Assembly: GCA_023395395.1 (NCBI GenBank)
Contig: JAEWZH010000016.1
Location: 1-64,000 of the forward strand
From: Bacteroidota bacterium
Lineage (GTDB): Bacteria; Bacteroidota; Bacteroidia; Bacteroidales; Porphyromonadaceae
Direction: 5' to 3'
Length of the DNA: 64,000 bases
This document shows, in pieces, positions 26,920 through 36,477 of this stretch. The translations under genes were made by a program, and so were the position numbers. Below the pieces are notes generated by a model that did no database searches, was not told where the DNA came from, and was given only the letters and a program-made list of their open reading frames with translations. Position 1 is the first letter of the stretch. Each line of letters begins with the position of its first letter.

Positions 26920-28071
26920 ATGAAGACTTTTAAGAAACTATCGACAGTAGTAGCTACATTGCTTATGACTACAGCCTTTGTCGCCTGTGACAAGGATGGA
27001 GATAAGCCATCAAGCGGAGATCTTTTTGAAGGGACGACCCTGAAAGGCGAGATTGCCGAAACTACTAGCCTAGAGGCTAAAACCTATATCCTCTCTGGCC
27101 CGTTAGAGATTAAGAAGGGCGGCTCTCTCACCATCCCTGCTGGTACTACTATCAAGGCTAAGCAAGGCTATTACAGCTATATCCACGTGGAGCAAGGAGG
27201 TAAGATTTTTGTCAATGGTACTGCTCAGGCTCCTGTACGCATGATGCCAGAGGAAGAAAGCGGCGGCCAAGGTTATTGGGGTGGTCTTGTCATCAGTGGC
27301 TATGCACCTATTACCAATGGTGGAACTAACAAGATAGAGATAGACAATACCAAGGTGTATGGTGGTACTGATGCCACTGACAACTCCGGCAGCATCACCT
27401 ATCTCGTGCTCGATGGCACCGGGGCAAAGAGCTCTGCCGATGTTGAGCACAATGGTCTTACCCTCAACGGTGTAGGTAATGGGACAAAGATTGAAAATAT
27501 TTTTGTTATCAATGGTGCCGACGATGCTATCGAATTTTTCGGTGGTACGGTAAATGTGACCAACCTACTCGCAGTAGATACTGACGATGACCTGTTTGAT
27601 TTTACCGAGGGTTACTCAGGGATACTCAGAAACGCTTATGGTATCTGGACAAAGAACTATGTTTCTAGCGAAAAGGATCCACGTGGCATAGAGGCTGATG
27701 GTAATCACGATGGCAATAGCCCCACAGGCACGCCCCAGTCCAACTTCAAGGTTGATGGTATCACTATCGACCTCCAAGTGATACCATCTGATACGGAAGG
27801 GTATTATATGCACGATGTATTCAAGATTCGCCGAGGAGCTACAGCTACGATTACCAATGCTCTGATCAAGGGTCAAGGCCAAGTAAAGGATGTCATAGAC
27901 CTCACCGACAGCAAGGGGGAGGGGAATGTGGATACAAAAATTACTTACACCTTAGGCTTATCTACCCCTATCTTAGGGAAAGAAGTCAATGGCACACTAA
28001 ATGTCTCAAAGGTAGACGGTCTAAAGGGTGCAGACAAGTCTGTATTCGATTGGACTGGCTATAAATTCTAA
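26920..28071 (+). CDS. Right-handed beta-helix surface lipoprotein
   Basis: 383 residues with a lipoprotein signal (MKTFKKLSTVVATLLMTTAFVAC; lipidated Cys at 23 followed by DKDGDK). The body is a repeat-rich beta-helix: LEIKKGGSLTIPAGTTIKAK near residue 68, VEQGGKIFVNGTAQAPV near 95, then a run of short GGTVNVTN-like strands. Acidic clusters such as DTDDDLFDF could bind cations. Proteins of this kind occur next to SusD-less TonB receptors in Bacteroidetes. Its role as a surface-exposed ligand-capture partner is inferred from the 43-bp spacing after the receptor gene. Confidence 0.75.
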   Translation: MKTFKKLSTVVATLLMTTAFVACDKDGDKPSSGDLFEGTTLKGEIAETTSLEAKTYILSGPLEIKKGGSLTIPAGTTIKAKQGYYSYIHVEQGGKIFVNGTAQAPVRMMPEEESGGQGYWGGLVISGYAPITNGGTNKIEIDNTKVYGGTDATDNSGSITYLVLDGTGAKSSADVEHNGLTLNGVGNGTKIENIFVINGADDAIEFFGGTVNVTNLLAVDTDDDLFDFTEGYSGILRNAYGIWTKNYVSSEKDPRGIEADGNHDGNSPTGTPQSNFKVDGITIDLQVIPSDTEGYYMHDVFKIRRGATATITNALIKGQGQVKDVIDLTDSKGEGNVDTKITYTLGLSTPILGKEVNGTLNVSKVDGLKGADKSVFDWTGYKF

Positions 28072-28280
28072 ACGGTGCATCCAACTAGATCTAAGCTCAT
28101 ACGGGACTCTGGGCTTAGGAAATTCAAAATTCAATTAGTTTTTTCAAGGAATAATGTGTGCGCTCGTGGCTGTGATGCTACGGGTGCACTTTTAATATGA
28201 GAGAGAGGCTAAAATGAGGATTTTAATATATTATATAGTATTTTATCCTCAAAACGCGCCATTTTGAAGGATATAATTAC

Positions 28281-28288
28281 TATATTTG
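28281..28288 (+). promoter_or_regulatory. spt promoter -7 element
   Basis: TATATTTG 36 nt upstream of the spt ATG; no clear -33 element. Confidence 0.4.
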
Positions 28289-28323
28289 CGCAGTCAATTT
28301 AGTTTTATCCTTTTTGAATTAAT

Positions 28324-29544
28324 ATGGAGCTACAAGCAACACTGAAACAAAAGACCAAGGGCATACTTCAAGAACGTACTGAGCAGTACCGAGTACCTCA
28401 AGAGTTCATGGAAAAAGGCATATACCCTTACTTCCGAGAGACGACTAGCAAACAAGAGCCAGAAGTTATCATGGAAGGAAAAAAGGTGCTGATGTTCGGA
28501 TCAAATGCATATACTGGACTCACCAATCACCCCGAAGTCATCCTTGCTGGTCAAAAAGCGATGGATCTTTACGGCAGTGGCTGTGCTGGCTCTCGTTTCC
28601 TCAATGGTACGCTAGACCTCCACAATACACTGGAGCGTAAGATGGCTGAGTTTATTGGTAAAGATGATGCACTGGTACTAGCGACGGGCTTTACTGTCAA
28701 TTCGGGTGTCATCCCTCAGCTCGTGGGGCGCAATGATTACATTCTCTATGATAGCCGTGTACACGCTTCTATCGTCGATGGTCGTAGACTAGCCAGCGCA
28801 AAGTCTATCCGATTTAAGCACAATGATATGTCAGACCTAGAGCATCAGCTGCAGAAGTGCAATCCCGAAGCACTCAAGCTGATTGTGGTCGATGGTGTCT
28901 ACTCTATGGAGGGCGATCTCGCTCCGCTCCCTGAAATAGTCGCTCTGAAATACAAGTACAATGCCACACTTCTCGTGGACGAAGCACATGGAGTCGGAGT
29001 GTTCGGTCGTAACGGTCGTGGTATCTGCGATCACTTTGGGGTCACTGAGGATGTGGATCTTATTATGGGAACCTTTAGTAAGTCACTAGCGTCTATCGGT
29101 GGTTTTGTAGCGGCAGATGCTTCTGTCATCAACTATCTACGTCATACCACGCGTACCTATATTTTCTCAGCTTCTTCATCACCATCGGCTACCGCTTGTG
29201 CACTGAAGGCTGTGGAAATACTAGAGCGAGAGCCAGAGCGTATCGAACAGCTTTGGGACGTGACCAACTACGCACTCAAGCGTTTCCGAGAAGAGGGCTT
29301 TGAGATTGGAGGTACTGCATCTCCGATCATCCCTCTCTATGTTAGAGATGTAGATAAGACCTTTGCTGTCACCAAGATTGCCTTTGAGCACGGCGTATTT
29401 ATCAATCCGGTGATTCCTCCAGCCTGTGCTCCGGAGGATACGCTTGTGCGCTTTGCCCTTATGGCTACGCATACGATTGATCAGGTAGAGCGTGCAGTAC
29501 AGATTCTTAAACTCTGCTTTAAGGAGCTAGATATTATTAAATGA
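28324..29544 (+). CDS. spt: Serine palmitoyltransferase (alpha-oxoamine synthase)
   Basis: 406 residues of the PLP-dependent alpha-oxoamine synthase family. Visible motifs are SNAYTGLTNHPEV near residue 60, GSGCAGSRFLNGT near 80, DEAHGVGVFG near 220, and the PLP lysine in GTFSKSLASIGG near 250. The overall sequence is of the Bacteroidetes Spt type, distinct from KBL and BioF by its N-terminus and substrate loop. It condenses serine with a long-chain acyl-CoA/ACP to make 3-ketosphinganine, the first step of sphingolipid synthesis in these bacteria. It overlaps the next gene by 4 bp (ATGA). Confidence 0.88.
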   Translation: MELQATLKQKTKGILQERTEQYRVPQEFMEKGIYPYFRETTSKQEPEVIMEGKKVLMFGSNAYTGLTNHPEVILAGQKAMDLYGSGCAGSRFLNGTLDLHNTLERKMAEFIGKDDALVLATGFTVNSGVIPQLVGRNDYILYDSRVHASIVDGRRLASAKSIRFKHNDMSDLEHQLQKCNPEALKLIVVDGVYSMEGDLAPLPEIVALKYKYNATLLVDEAHGVGVFGRNGRGICDHFGVTEDVDLIMGTFSKSLASIGGFVAADASVINYLRHTTRTYIFSASSSPSATACALKAVEILEREPERIEQLWDVTNYALKRFREEGFEIGGTASPIIPLYVRDVDKTFAVTKIAFEHGVFINPVIPPACAPEDTLVRFALMATHTIDQVERAVQILKLCFKELDIIK

Positions 29545-30518
29545 CACCGCCAAGGTTACTCCTTACAGGTGCTACAGGCTTTATAGGTCACTACCTGCTC
29601 CAAGAGCTCAAGGATAGTGGCTATGAAGTCTGGGTGGCGGTGCGGAGCGAAAGCAATCGCAAAGCATTGGAGTCTGAGCGTGTAATAGAAGTAGACTACT
29701 CCTCTATTGAGCAGATGAGGGTCGCCTTTGAGGAGATTGGCGGTTTTGACTACGTAGTACACAATGCAGGGGTCACCAAGTGTAGCCATCCAAAGACTTT
29801 TATGGAGGTCAATTATGGCAATACAGTGCGACTGCTTAGTGCTCTTGAGCAGCAGTTGTGCCGCCCTCTGTGCTTCCTCTATATGAGTAGCATGAGTAGC
29901 TTTGCCCCCAATCTCACAGAGCAACCACTTAGAAGCGATAGCCCCCAAAATCCTATCACGGAGTACGGTCGAAGCAAGCTAGCGGCTGAAGTCGCCATCT
30001 CAGCATCAGAGATTCCTCACGTGATTCTCTGCCCGACAGGAGTGTACGGCAAGGGAGACCAAGATTACATCCTCTCCATTCAGACGATGAAGAAAGGCCT
30101 TAGTTTCGTGTCAGGTTCTACACCTCAGCTCCTTAGTTTTGTCCATGTTCGTGATGTAGCAAGAGCTGTCAGTTTCTTACTCCAGCACCCCGAAAGCTAT
30201 GGAATGCGTTACTTGCTGAGTGATGGTAGGGACTATACCGATCGAGACTTTACACAGATTGTCTCTCAGCTTATCGGGCGGCATGTGAGAGAAGTGCGTG
30301 TGCCACTACGATTGGTCAAACGAGCATGTTATATAGGGGATAAGATCGGAAAGATTATCGGGAAACCCCTTGTGTTTAACCAAGACAAGTATCCGATTCT
30401 TGCCCAGCACAATTGGCTTTGCGACATCACTCCCCTCCTATCCCTCGGTTTCCAGCCACAGTATGACCTGAGAAGTGGTATCGCCGAAGCCTTGGGAATT
30501 ACTTACAAATCCATCTAA
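29541..30518 (+). CDS. Extended SDR (NAD-dependent epimerase/dehydratase family)
   Basis: 325 residues. The N-terminus TGATGFIGHYLLQEL is the Rossmann GxxGxxG motif, and the catalytic YGRSK lies near residue 141 with SSMSSF upstream as the Ser of the triad. It overlaps spt by ATGA, so the two are translationally coupled. In Caulobacter an extended SDR (CerR) reduces the keto group of the sphingolipid precursor. By analogy and by coupling to spt, this protein may be the ketosphinganine or keto-ceramide reductase. That role is inference; the fold is certain. Confidence 0.85.
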   Translation: MTPPRLLLTGATGFIGHYLLQELKDSGYEVWVAVRSESNRKALESERVIEVDYSSIEQMRVAFEEIGGFDYVVHNAGVTKCSHPKTFMEVNYGNTVRLLSALEQQLCRPLCFLYMSSMSSFAPNLTEQPLRSDSPQNPITEYGRSKLAAEVAISASEIPHVILCPTGVYGKGDQDYILSIQTMKKGLSFVSGSTPQLLSFVHVRDVARAVSFLLQHPESYGMRYLLSDGRDYTDRDFTQIVSQLIGRHVREVRVPLRLVKRACYIGDKIGKIIGKPLVFNQDKYPILAQHNWLCDITPLLSLGFQPQYDLRSGIAEALGITYKSI

Positions 30519-30551
30519 TCGATCTCTCCCGAAAAGAGAATCTATAGATAG

Positions 30552-30597
30552 AATTATTCCTAGAGATAGACTTAGTTATCTCCGGGAATAATTTTTT
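30552..30597 (+). terminator. spt operon terminator
   Basis: 17-nt arms with one mismatch (30552-30568 and 30577-30593) followed by TTTTT. Confidence 0.75.
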
Positions 30598-30692
30598 ATT
30601 TGTACATGCAAATATATCTATCCCGCTCGGTACAAGAAAATTGAAGCATCCAGAGAAATCACTTCGGAAGTATAGACGACCTCAATGTGGGC

Positions 30693-30723
30693 TTGAATAA
30701 ATCACTTATAATGAGTATTTTTG
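30693..30723 (+). promoter_or_regulatory. Sialate esterase promoter
   Basis: TTGA (30693-30696), 19 nt, TATTTTTG (30716-30723), 31 nt before the ATG. Confidence 0.55.
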
Positions 30724-30754
30724 CTTGAGATAGATAATAATTAGTTTGAAAGAT

Positions 30755-32878
30755 ATGAGATTGATTCAGGCATTGTTTTTGTCTTTATTTGTGCTGTTGG
30801 GTAGCACAGGGAGTTGGGCACAGCAGAGCAAAAAGACGAGGGTAGCGTGTATAGGAGACTCTGTCACCGAGGGGATGGGGCTCAAGGATGCCAAGACGGA
30901 GAGTTATCCATCGGTGCTTCAGGGATTATTAGGTGATGATTATGAGGTACGCAACTTTGGGCACAGCGGCGCTACACTCCTCAAGAATGGGCACAACCCT
31001 TATGTTAAAACTCAGCAATATGCAGATGCAATGGCATTCCCTGCCGATATTGCGGTCATTCACTTGGGACTCAATGACACCGATCCTCGCAATTTCCCCT
31101 TTTACAGAGACCGGTTTAGGCAAGACTATGTCTGGTTGATTGATCAAGTGCGTAGCCTCAATCCCGATGTCGAGATTTATATCTGTAGTATGACCCCAAT
31201 ATTTACAGGGCATCAACGCTATACATCGAGCACTCAGGTGTGGCACAGTCTTTTACAAAAGGAGATTGAGCAGGTGGCGCAGGCGAGGAATGTACACTTT
31301 ATCGACCTCAATAGGGCATTTGCGCACCGCCCTGATTTGATTACAGACCGCCCAACTTTGCACCCTAATAAGGCGGGTGCAGAGCTCCTAGCTAAGACGG
31401 TGTACCGTCACTTGACTGGAGACTTTGGAGGTTTCCGGATCTCTTCCATCTGGGGCAGTGGTATGGTATTGCAGCAGTCCAGTGCGATACAGATGGAGGG
31501 GATAGCGAATGCAGGCACTCCTATTACAGTAGAATGGAATGGGCAGAAGCTAAGCACGGTCTCAGGTGAAGACGGTAGGTGGAGCGTCACTATTTTGACG
31601 CCTAAGGGTAGCTACAAGAGCTATGAGATGACCATTAAGCATGGCAAAGAGACTACCCGCTTTACGGATATCTTGGTGGGTGAAGTATGGCTCGCCCTCG
31701 GGCAAAGCAATATGGAGTGGCACCTTGGAAATATCAATGGCGGGAAGGAGCTCGCAAAGAGTGCTGATGCCCAACGACCGCTACGCCTTTTTCATCTATG
31801 GGAATTGGCTCGCACCGATAATGTGGTTTGGAGTGATGAGGTGCTCCAGCGTGCTAACGAATTGGATTTTTACCACGGTAAATGGGGGAAAGATGCTGAG
31901 GAGGAGGCATTGTCATTCTCTGGAATAGGTTATGCTTTTGGGAGACAGTTGCAGGAGCAAATCGATGTACCTGTAGGTGTGGTGCAATTGGCAGTGGGAG
32001 GTAGTCCTCTTCTTTCATGGGTAAGTAGAGAGCGATTGATAGAGGACCCGTTTTTTCACGGATCTTTTGTCAATTGGCGAAGTACTGATTATATGATGCG
32101 ATGGGCAAGGGAGCGTGCTACGACCAATTTGGGAGAGAAAAGTAAGGATTCTTTCCAAAGGCATAGTTACGATCCCTCTTTCAACTATGAGGCCGGACTC
32201 GTCCAGCTAGGTGAGATCCCATTTGCCGGGGCTCTATGGTATCAAGGGGAGAGCGATGCAGAGAATGCCGAGCTATACGCACGTCTCTTTCCACTATTGG
32301 TAGAAGACCTCAGGAGGTACCATGGCACATCTCTTCCGATTTACACGGTACAATTGAGTTCTATCGAGCGTACGCCTTGGCCCTGGTTTAGGTGGCATCA
32401 GGCTATGTTGGCAAGCGATCCTATAATCCCGGGTGTACACCTCGCCGTGTCGCACGATTATGGTGACCCTAACGACGTACACCCAAAAGAGAAGCTCCCG
32501 GTGGCAAATAGGCTTGTTGCCTTGGCATTACAATACAATTACCATAGAAATATTGTAGCAGACAGCCCGATACCATTGGGGATTAATAGAATTGGAGCAG
32601 ATAAGTGGCGCATTGATTTTGTCCCTTCAAAAGGACGACTCGCCACCACCGACGGGAGTAGCTCAGTGAAAGGGTTGGAAGTCATTACCACTTCAGGAGA
32701 GCGCATAGAGGTCTCTGCCATTATCTCTAAAGATCAGCGCAGTCTCGAGGTGACGATTCCTGCTAATTCAGGTGCGACAGACGTAGTCTACGCGTGGGAT
32801 CCTGTGGTGGGACCAGAGTGTAATCTATGCTATGACGGTGCTCAACCTGCAGGCTCCTTCCGTCTTGAATTTAAATAG
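30755..32878 (+). CDS. Two-domain sialate O-acetylesterase (NanS/EstA type)
   Basis: About 707 residues from MRLIQALFLSLFVLLGSTGSWA (signal peptide). Two different esterase modules follow. The first is an SGNH/GDSL domain with CIGDSVTEGMG near residue 35, GHSGATLL, LGLNDTD and TLHPNKAG near 205. The second is a sialic acid-specific acetylesterase domain with LALGQSNMEWHLGN near 315 and WYQGESDAE near 495. This architecture is known from Tannerella and Bacteroides enzymes that strip O-acetyl groups from sialic acids so that sialidase and lyase can work. It is exported, probably periplasmic. It stands alone but lies 3.6 kb from the convergent nan operon and clearly serves it. Confidence 0.92.
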   Translation: MRLIQALFLSLFVLLGSTGSWAQQSKKTRVACIGDSVTEGMGLKDAKTESYPSVLQGLLGDDYEVRNFGHSGATLLKNGHNPYVKTQQYADAMAFPADIAVIHLGLNDTDPRNFPFYRDRFRQDYVWLIDQVRSLNPDVEIYICSMTPIFTGHQRYTSSTQVWHSLLQKEIEQVAQARNVHFIDLNRAFAHRPDLITDRPTLHPNKAGAELLAKTVYRHLTGDFGGFRISSIWGSGMVLQQSSAIQMEGIANAGTPITVEWNGQKLSTVSGEDGRWSVTILTPKGSYKSYEMTIKHGKETTRFTDILVGEVWLALGQSNMEWHLGNINGGKELAKSADAQRPLRLFHLWELARTDNVVWSDEVLQRANELDFYHGKWGKDAEEEALSFSGIGYAFGRQLQEQIDVPVGVVQLAVGGSPLLSWVSRERLIEDPFFHGSFVNWRSTDYMMRWARERATTNLGEKSKDSFQRHSYDPSFNYEAGLVQLGEIPFAGALWYQGESDAENAELYARLFPLLVEDLRRYHGTSLPIYTVQLSSIERTPWPWFRWHQAMLASDPIIPGVHLAVSHDYGDPNDVHPKEKLPVANRLVALALQYNYHRNIVADSPIPLGINRIGADKWRIDFVPSKGRLATTDGSSSVKGLEVITTSGERIEVSAIISKDQRSLEVTIPANSGATDVVYAWDPVVGPECNLCYDGAQPAGSFRLEFK

Positions 32879-32932
32879 AGGCTTAGGTAAGCCCCTTATA
32901 GCCGCAGTAGATGTGGCGTAAGTAAATAGAAA

Positions 32933-32970
32933 CCCCCCATCCGATAATCTATCGGATGGGGGGTCTTTTT
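32933..32970 (+). terminator. Sialate esterase terminator
   Basis: Perfect 14-bp GC-rich stem (32933-32946 with 32950-32963), 3-nt loop, then TCTTTTT. Confidence 0.95.
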
Positions 32971-33032
32971 GTCTATTCTAGGGTAGACCTGTTGCAATTC
33001 GCACGAATGGCAAATATTTAATCATACAAGTA

Positions 33033-33063
33033 TTGCAACTAAACATTATATTTGATAACTTTG
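33033..33063 (+). promoter_or_regulatory. pfl promoter
   Basis: TTGC (33033-33036), 19 nt, TAACTTTG (33056-33063), 46 nt before the pflB ATG. Confidence 0.6.
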
Positions 33064-33108
33064 TATTGCAAATAAAGATATAAGGAATTTAAGATAAGGT
33101 ATAATATC

Positions 33109-35328
33109 ATGGATTTTAAGAAAGGTCGTTGGAATAGCGAGATCAATGTGAGGGACTTTGTCCTCCTAAATGTGACCCCTTATGATGGGGATGCATCGTT
33201 TCTCTCAGGAGCATCGGAACGGACTAAGCGTATATGGAGGCTATGCCTAGATGCTATCAAGGAGGAGCGTGCCAATAATGGTGTACGTTCTATAGATGCG
33301 GAGACAGTCTCTACCATCACATCACACGCTGCTGGCTATATCTCTAAGGAGGATGAATTGATTGTGGGGCTACAGACAGACGAATTGCTACGTCGCTCAA
33401 TCAAACCATACGGAGGCATCAGTGTTGTACGCAAGGCTTGTGAAGAGAATGGGGTAGAGCTATCTCCTAAGGTGTTGGATATCTTCACTCATTATGCTAA
33501 GACACACAATGAGGGAGTATTCGATGCCTATACAGATGAGATTCGCAAGTTTCGTTCGCTCGGGTTCTTGACAGGTCTGCCTGATAACTATGCTCGTGGT
33601 CGAGTGATAGGGGACTATCGTAGGCTTGCGCTCTACGGTCTTGATCGCCTCATTGAAGCGAAGGAAGCAGACTTGGCTACGCTTACCAGCCCGATGACAG
33701 AAGCTCGTGTGCGGCTACGTGAAGAGGTACGCATGCAGATTAAGGCACTTTATGCGATAAAGGAGCTGGGCAATATCTATGGACTTGACCTTTCTCGTCC
33801 GGCAGAGTCGGCTCAGGAGGCAGTGCAGTGGGTGTATATGGCATATCTAGCAGCGGTGAAGGAGCAAGACGGCGCTGCGATGTCATTGGGCAATGTCTCA
33901 TCTTTCTTGGATATTTATATTGAGTATGATTTACAAAAGGGTAATATCACCGAGGAGTTTGCTCAAGAGTTAATCGACCAGTTTGTGATTAAGCTGAGGA
34001 TGGTGCGTCATCTCCGCATGAATAGCTACAACGAAATCTTTGCCGGCGATCCCACTTGGGTCACTGAGTCTATTGGAGGTCGCCTGTCGGATGGTCGTCA
34101 CAAGGTGACTAAGACATCGTTCCGCTTTATCCAGACGCTCTATAACCTCGGCCCAAGTCCCGAGCCCAACATGACTGTCCTCTGGGCGCAAGATCTTCCT
34201 CAGGGCTTCAAAGACTTCTGCGCTCAGGCCTCTATCGATACTTCTAGTATCCAGTACGAAAATGATGATCTCATGCGTGGGACTCGTGGTTCTGACGACT
34301 ATGGCATCGCTTGCTGTGTTTCTTTCCAGGAGATAGGCAAGCAGATCCAATTCTTCGGCGCGCGAGCCAATCTTGCCAAGGCGCTTCTGCTCGCTATCAA
34401 TGGTGGGCGCTGTGAAAATACGGGGAAGATTGTAATAGACGGGATTCCAGTACTTAAGAGTGATATCTTAGACTTCGAGGAGGTGATGAGCAACTATCGC
34501 CTTGTACTTAGAGAAGTGGCAAGAGTGTACAACGATGCGATGAATATCATCCATTACATGCACGATAAGTACTACTACGAAAAAGCACAGATGGCATTTA
34601 TCGATACCAATCCCGCAATCAATCTCGCTTACGGAGCAGCTGGACTATCGATTGTTGCCGACTCGCTCTCGGCTATCAAGCACGCACAAGTACGTGTAGA
34701 GCGCAACGCAGATGGTCTCTCGACAGCCTTTCACACAGAGGGTGAATACCCCTGCTTTGGCAATGATGATGACCGTGTAGATAGTATAGCTACGAATATT
34801 GTAGATATTTTCATGGGACAACTTAGAGATCTTCCAATCTATAAGAATGCAGAGCCTACGCTATCTATCCTCACCATTACGTCCAACGTAATGTATGGCA
34901 AGAAAACGGGAGCTACCCCCGACGGTCGTAGCGCAGGCGTTGCCTTTGCTCCAGGAGCCAATCCAATGCACGGACGTGACCAGAGAGGTGCGATTGCGTC
35001 GCTCTCTTCGGTCTCAAAGATCAATTATGAAAACTCCCTCGATGGAGTGAGCAATACCTTTAGTATCGTACCACACTCTCTTGGTTCTAATGCAGAGGAG
35101 CGTGTAGAAAACCTTGTGAGTATGATGGATGGTTACTTTTCTAAAGAAGCGCACCACCTCAACGTAAACGTGCTCAATCGTGCGATGCTCGAAGACGCAA
35201 TGGAGCACCCGGAGAATTATCCCCAACTCACAATCCGTGTATCGGGCTATGCGGTCAATTTTGTACAGCTCAGCCGTGAACACCAGTTAGAGGTAATCTC
35301 CAGAAGCTTCCATGAGCGTATGCGTTGA
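33109..35328 (+). CDS. pflB: Formate acetyltransferase (pyruvate formate-lyase)
   Basis: 739 residues, full length. The adjacent catalytic cysteines are in DYGIACCVSF near residue 402. The glycyl-radical loop TIRVSGYAVNFVQLSREHQ lies near residue 713, about 27 residues from the C-terminus as expected. It splits pyruvate with CoA into acetyl-CoA and formate in the cytosol of anaerobes. The activase gene follows 11 bp downstream. This would dispose of pyruvate released, for example, by the sialic acid lyase encoded nearby. Confidence 0.97.
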   Translation: MDFKKGRWNSEINVRDFVLLNVTPYDGDASFLSGASERTKRIWRLCLDAIKEERANNGVRSIDAETVSTITSHAAGYISKEDELIVGLQTDELLRRSIKPYGGISVVRKACEENGVELSPKVLDIFTHYAKTHNEGVFDAYTDEIRKFRSLGFLTGLPDNYARGRVIGDYRRLALYGLDRLIEAKEADLATLTSPMTEARVRLREEVRMQIKALYAIKELGNIYGLDLSRPAESAQEAVQWVYMAYLAAVKEQDGAAMSLGNVSSFLDIYIEYDLQKGNITEEFAQELIDQFVIKLRMVRHLRMNSYNEIFAGDPTWVTESIGGRLSDGRHKVTKTSFRFIQTLYNLGPSPEPNMTVLWAQDLPQGFKDFCAQASIDTSSIQYENDDLMRGTRGSDDYGIACCVSFQEIGKQIQFFGARANLAKALLLAINGGRCENTGKIVIDGIPVLKSDILDFEEVMSNYRLVLREVARVYNDAMNIIHYMHDKYYYEKAQMAFIDTNPAINLAYGAAGLSIVADSLSAIKHAQVRVERNADGLSTAFHTEGEYPCFGNDDDRVDSIATNIVDIFMGQLRDLPIYKNAEPTLSILTITSNVMYGKKTGATPDGRSAGVAFAPGANPMHGRDQRGAIASLSSVSKINYENSLDGVSNTFSIVPHSLGSNAEERVENLVSMMDGYFSKEAHHLNVNVLNRAMLEDAMEHPENYPQLTIRVSGYAVNFVQLSREHQLEVISRSFHERMR

Positions 35329-35339
35329 TAACTACAATC

Positions 35340-36068
35340 ATGATTAGAGTACATTCGTACGAATCTATGGGGACATTCGACGGGCCGGGGCTCCGGCTCG
35401 TCGTATTTCTCCAAGGATGCAATTTTAAGTGCGCCTTCTGTGCCAATCCGGATACCATAGCTTTTGAAGGGGGTAAGGAGACAGACCCACAGGAGATCCT
35501 CGACTTAGCACTGAGCCAGAAGGCGTTCTTTGGTCGGCGTGGGGGGATTACCTTTTCAGGAGGCGAACCGATGCTACAGGCTCGTCAGCTCTTGCCTTTA
35601 TTCAGGCAACTCAAGGAACACGACATCCACATTGTGGTAGATACCAATGGTTCGTTTCTCAATGATGATGTCAAAGCGCTACTTGAGCACACAGATATGG
35701 TGCTACTAGATGTAAAGGCAGTGGACGAGACCAAGCACAGACACCTCACCGAAGCACGCAATATAAATGTTCGTCGAATGGCAGAATACTTGGAGCGGCA
35801 GGGTATTCCCATGCGCCTCCGCTGTGTGATGGTGCCGGGCTACAATGATTCTCCAGAGGATATCCGTCTTATTGGAGAGCAGTATAGTGGCTTCACCAAT
35901 ATTGATAGGGTCGAGGTGCTTCCTTATCACACTTTTGGAGTACACAAGTATAAGTCACTAGGTTGGGTATATCGTCTAGAGGGGCTTACGGAGCATGCCC
36001 CCGAAGAGGTCGCCCTCCTGATCCAGGAGTTTGAGAAGTATTTCCCCTTAGTCTGGGCTCAATCGTGA
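35340..36068 (+). CDS. pflA: Pyruvate formate-lyase-activating enzyme (radical SAM)
   Basis: 242 residues from the ATG at 35340; an in-frame TTG at 35325 overlaps the pflB stop and is less likely. The radical SAM cluster motif is GCNFKCAFC (CxxxCxxC) near residue 26, followed by GITFSGGEPMLQ near 72. It uses a 4Fe-4S cluster and S-adenosylmethionine to make the glycyl radical in PflB. It ends the pfl operon. Confidence 0.96.
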   Translation: MIRVHSYESMGTFDGPGLRLVVFLQGCNFKCAFCANPDTIAFEGGKETDPQEILDLALSQKAFFGRRGGITFSGGEPMLQARQLLPLFRQLKEHDIHIVVDTNGSFLNDDVKALLEHTDMVLLDVKAVDETKHRHLTEARNINVRRMAEYLERQGIPMRLRCVMVPGYNDSPEDIRLIGEQYSGFTNIDRVEVLPYHTFGVHKYKSLGWVYRLEGLTEHAPEEVALLIQEFEKYFPLVWAQS

Positions 36069-36095
36069 TGGCTTAGTATCTATATTCAAAGGTCA

Positions 36096-36222
36096 TCAAT
36101 AGGAGGTGGGCGTCCCTCCAAAGTTTGTTTGCATCTTATAGTCCAGTTGGACATTAAATACCCCCTGCGCCTTCAAGGTTAGAGGGATCAATAGCAATAA
36201 TAGAGGCAATAATTCTTTTCAT
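36096..36222 (-). pseudogene. Frameshifted remnant of a short secreted protein
   Basis: From the ATG at 36222 the frame stops after about 22 codons. If one A of the AAAA run after the ATG is removed, the frame reads MKELLPLLLLLIPLTLKAQG, a plausible signal peptide, followed by VFNVQLDYKMQTNFGGTPTSY and a stop at 36096. Best read as a decayed gene with a one-base insertion and probable 3' loss. Its family is not recognised. The rest of the 36069-36477 gap shows only the terminator. Confidence 0.3.
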
Positions 36223-36418
36223 AAAGAGCAAAACTTAGGTAAGTACAATAATAATGAATAAAAGTCTAAGAAACGAATGTAAGACATTTTTCTTGAAACT
36301 TCAAAATTTTAAGCGTTCATTGGCTTTTGGAGTGTTGTGATAACTAAAGATATTGCATGCCAAAAAATAATCATATAATATTTCAATGTTAGGACAACGG
36401 AGATGGTACAATACAACA

Positions 36419-36457
36419 AATCGGGGCTATGCTGAACCATCCAGCATAGCCCCGATT
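36419..36457. terminator. Bidirectional terminator between pflA and the nan operon
   Basis: Perfect 16-bp stem (36419-36434 with 36442-36457), 7-nt loop. It lies 20 bp after the MFS transporter stop and is A/T-rich on both sides. Confidence 0.85.
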
Positions 36458-36477
36458 ATTGTATAATATATAGCGTA

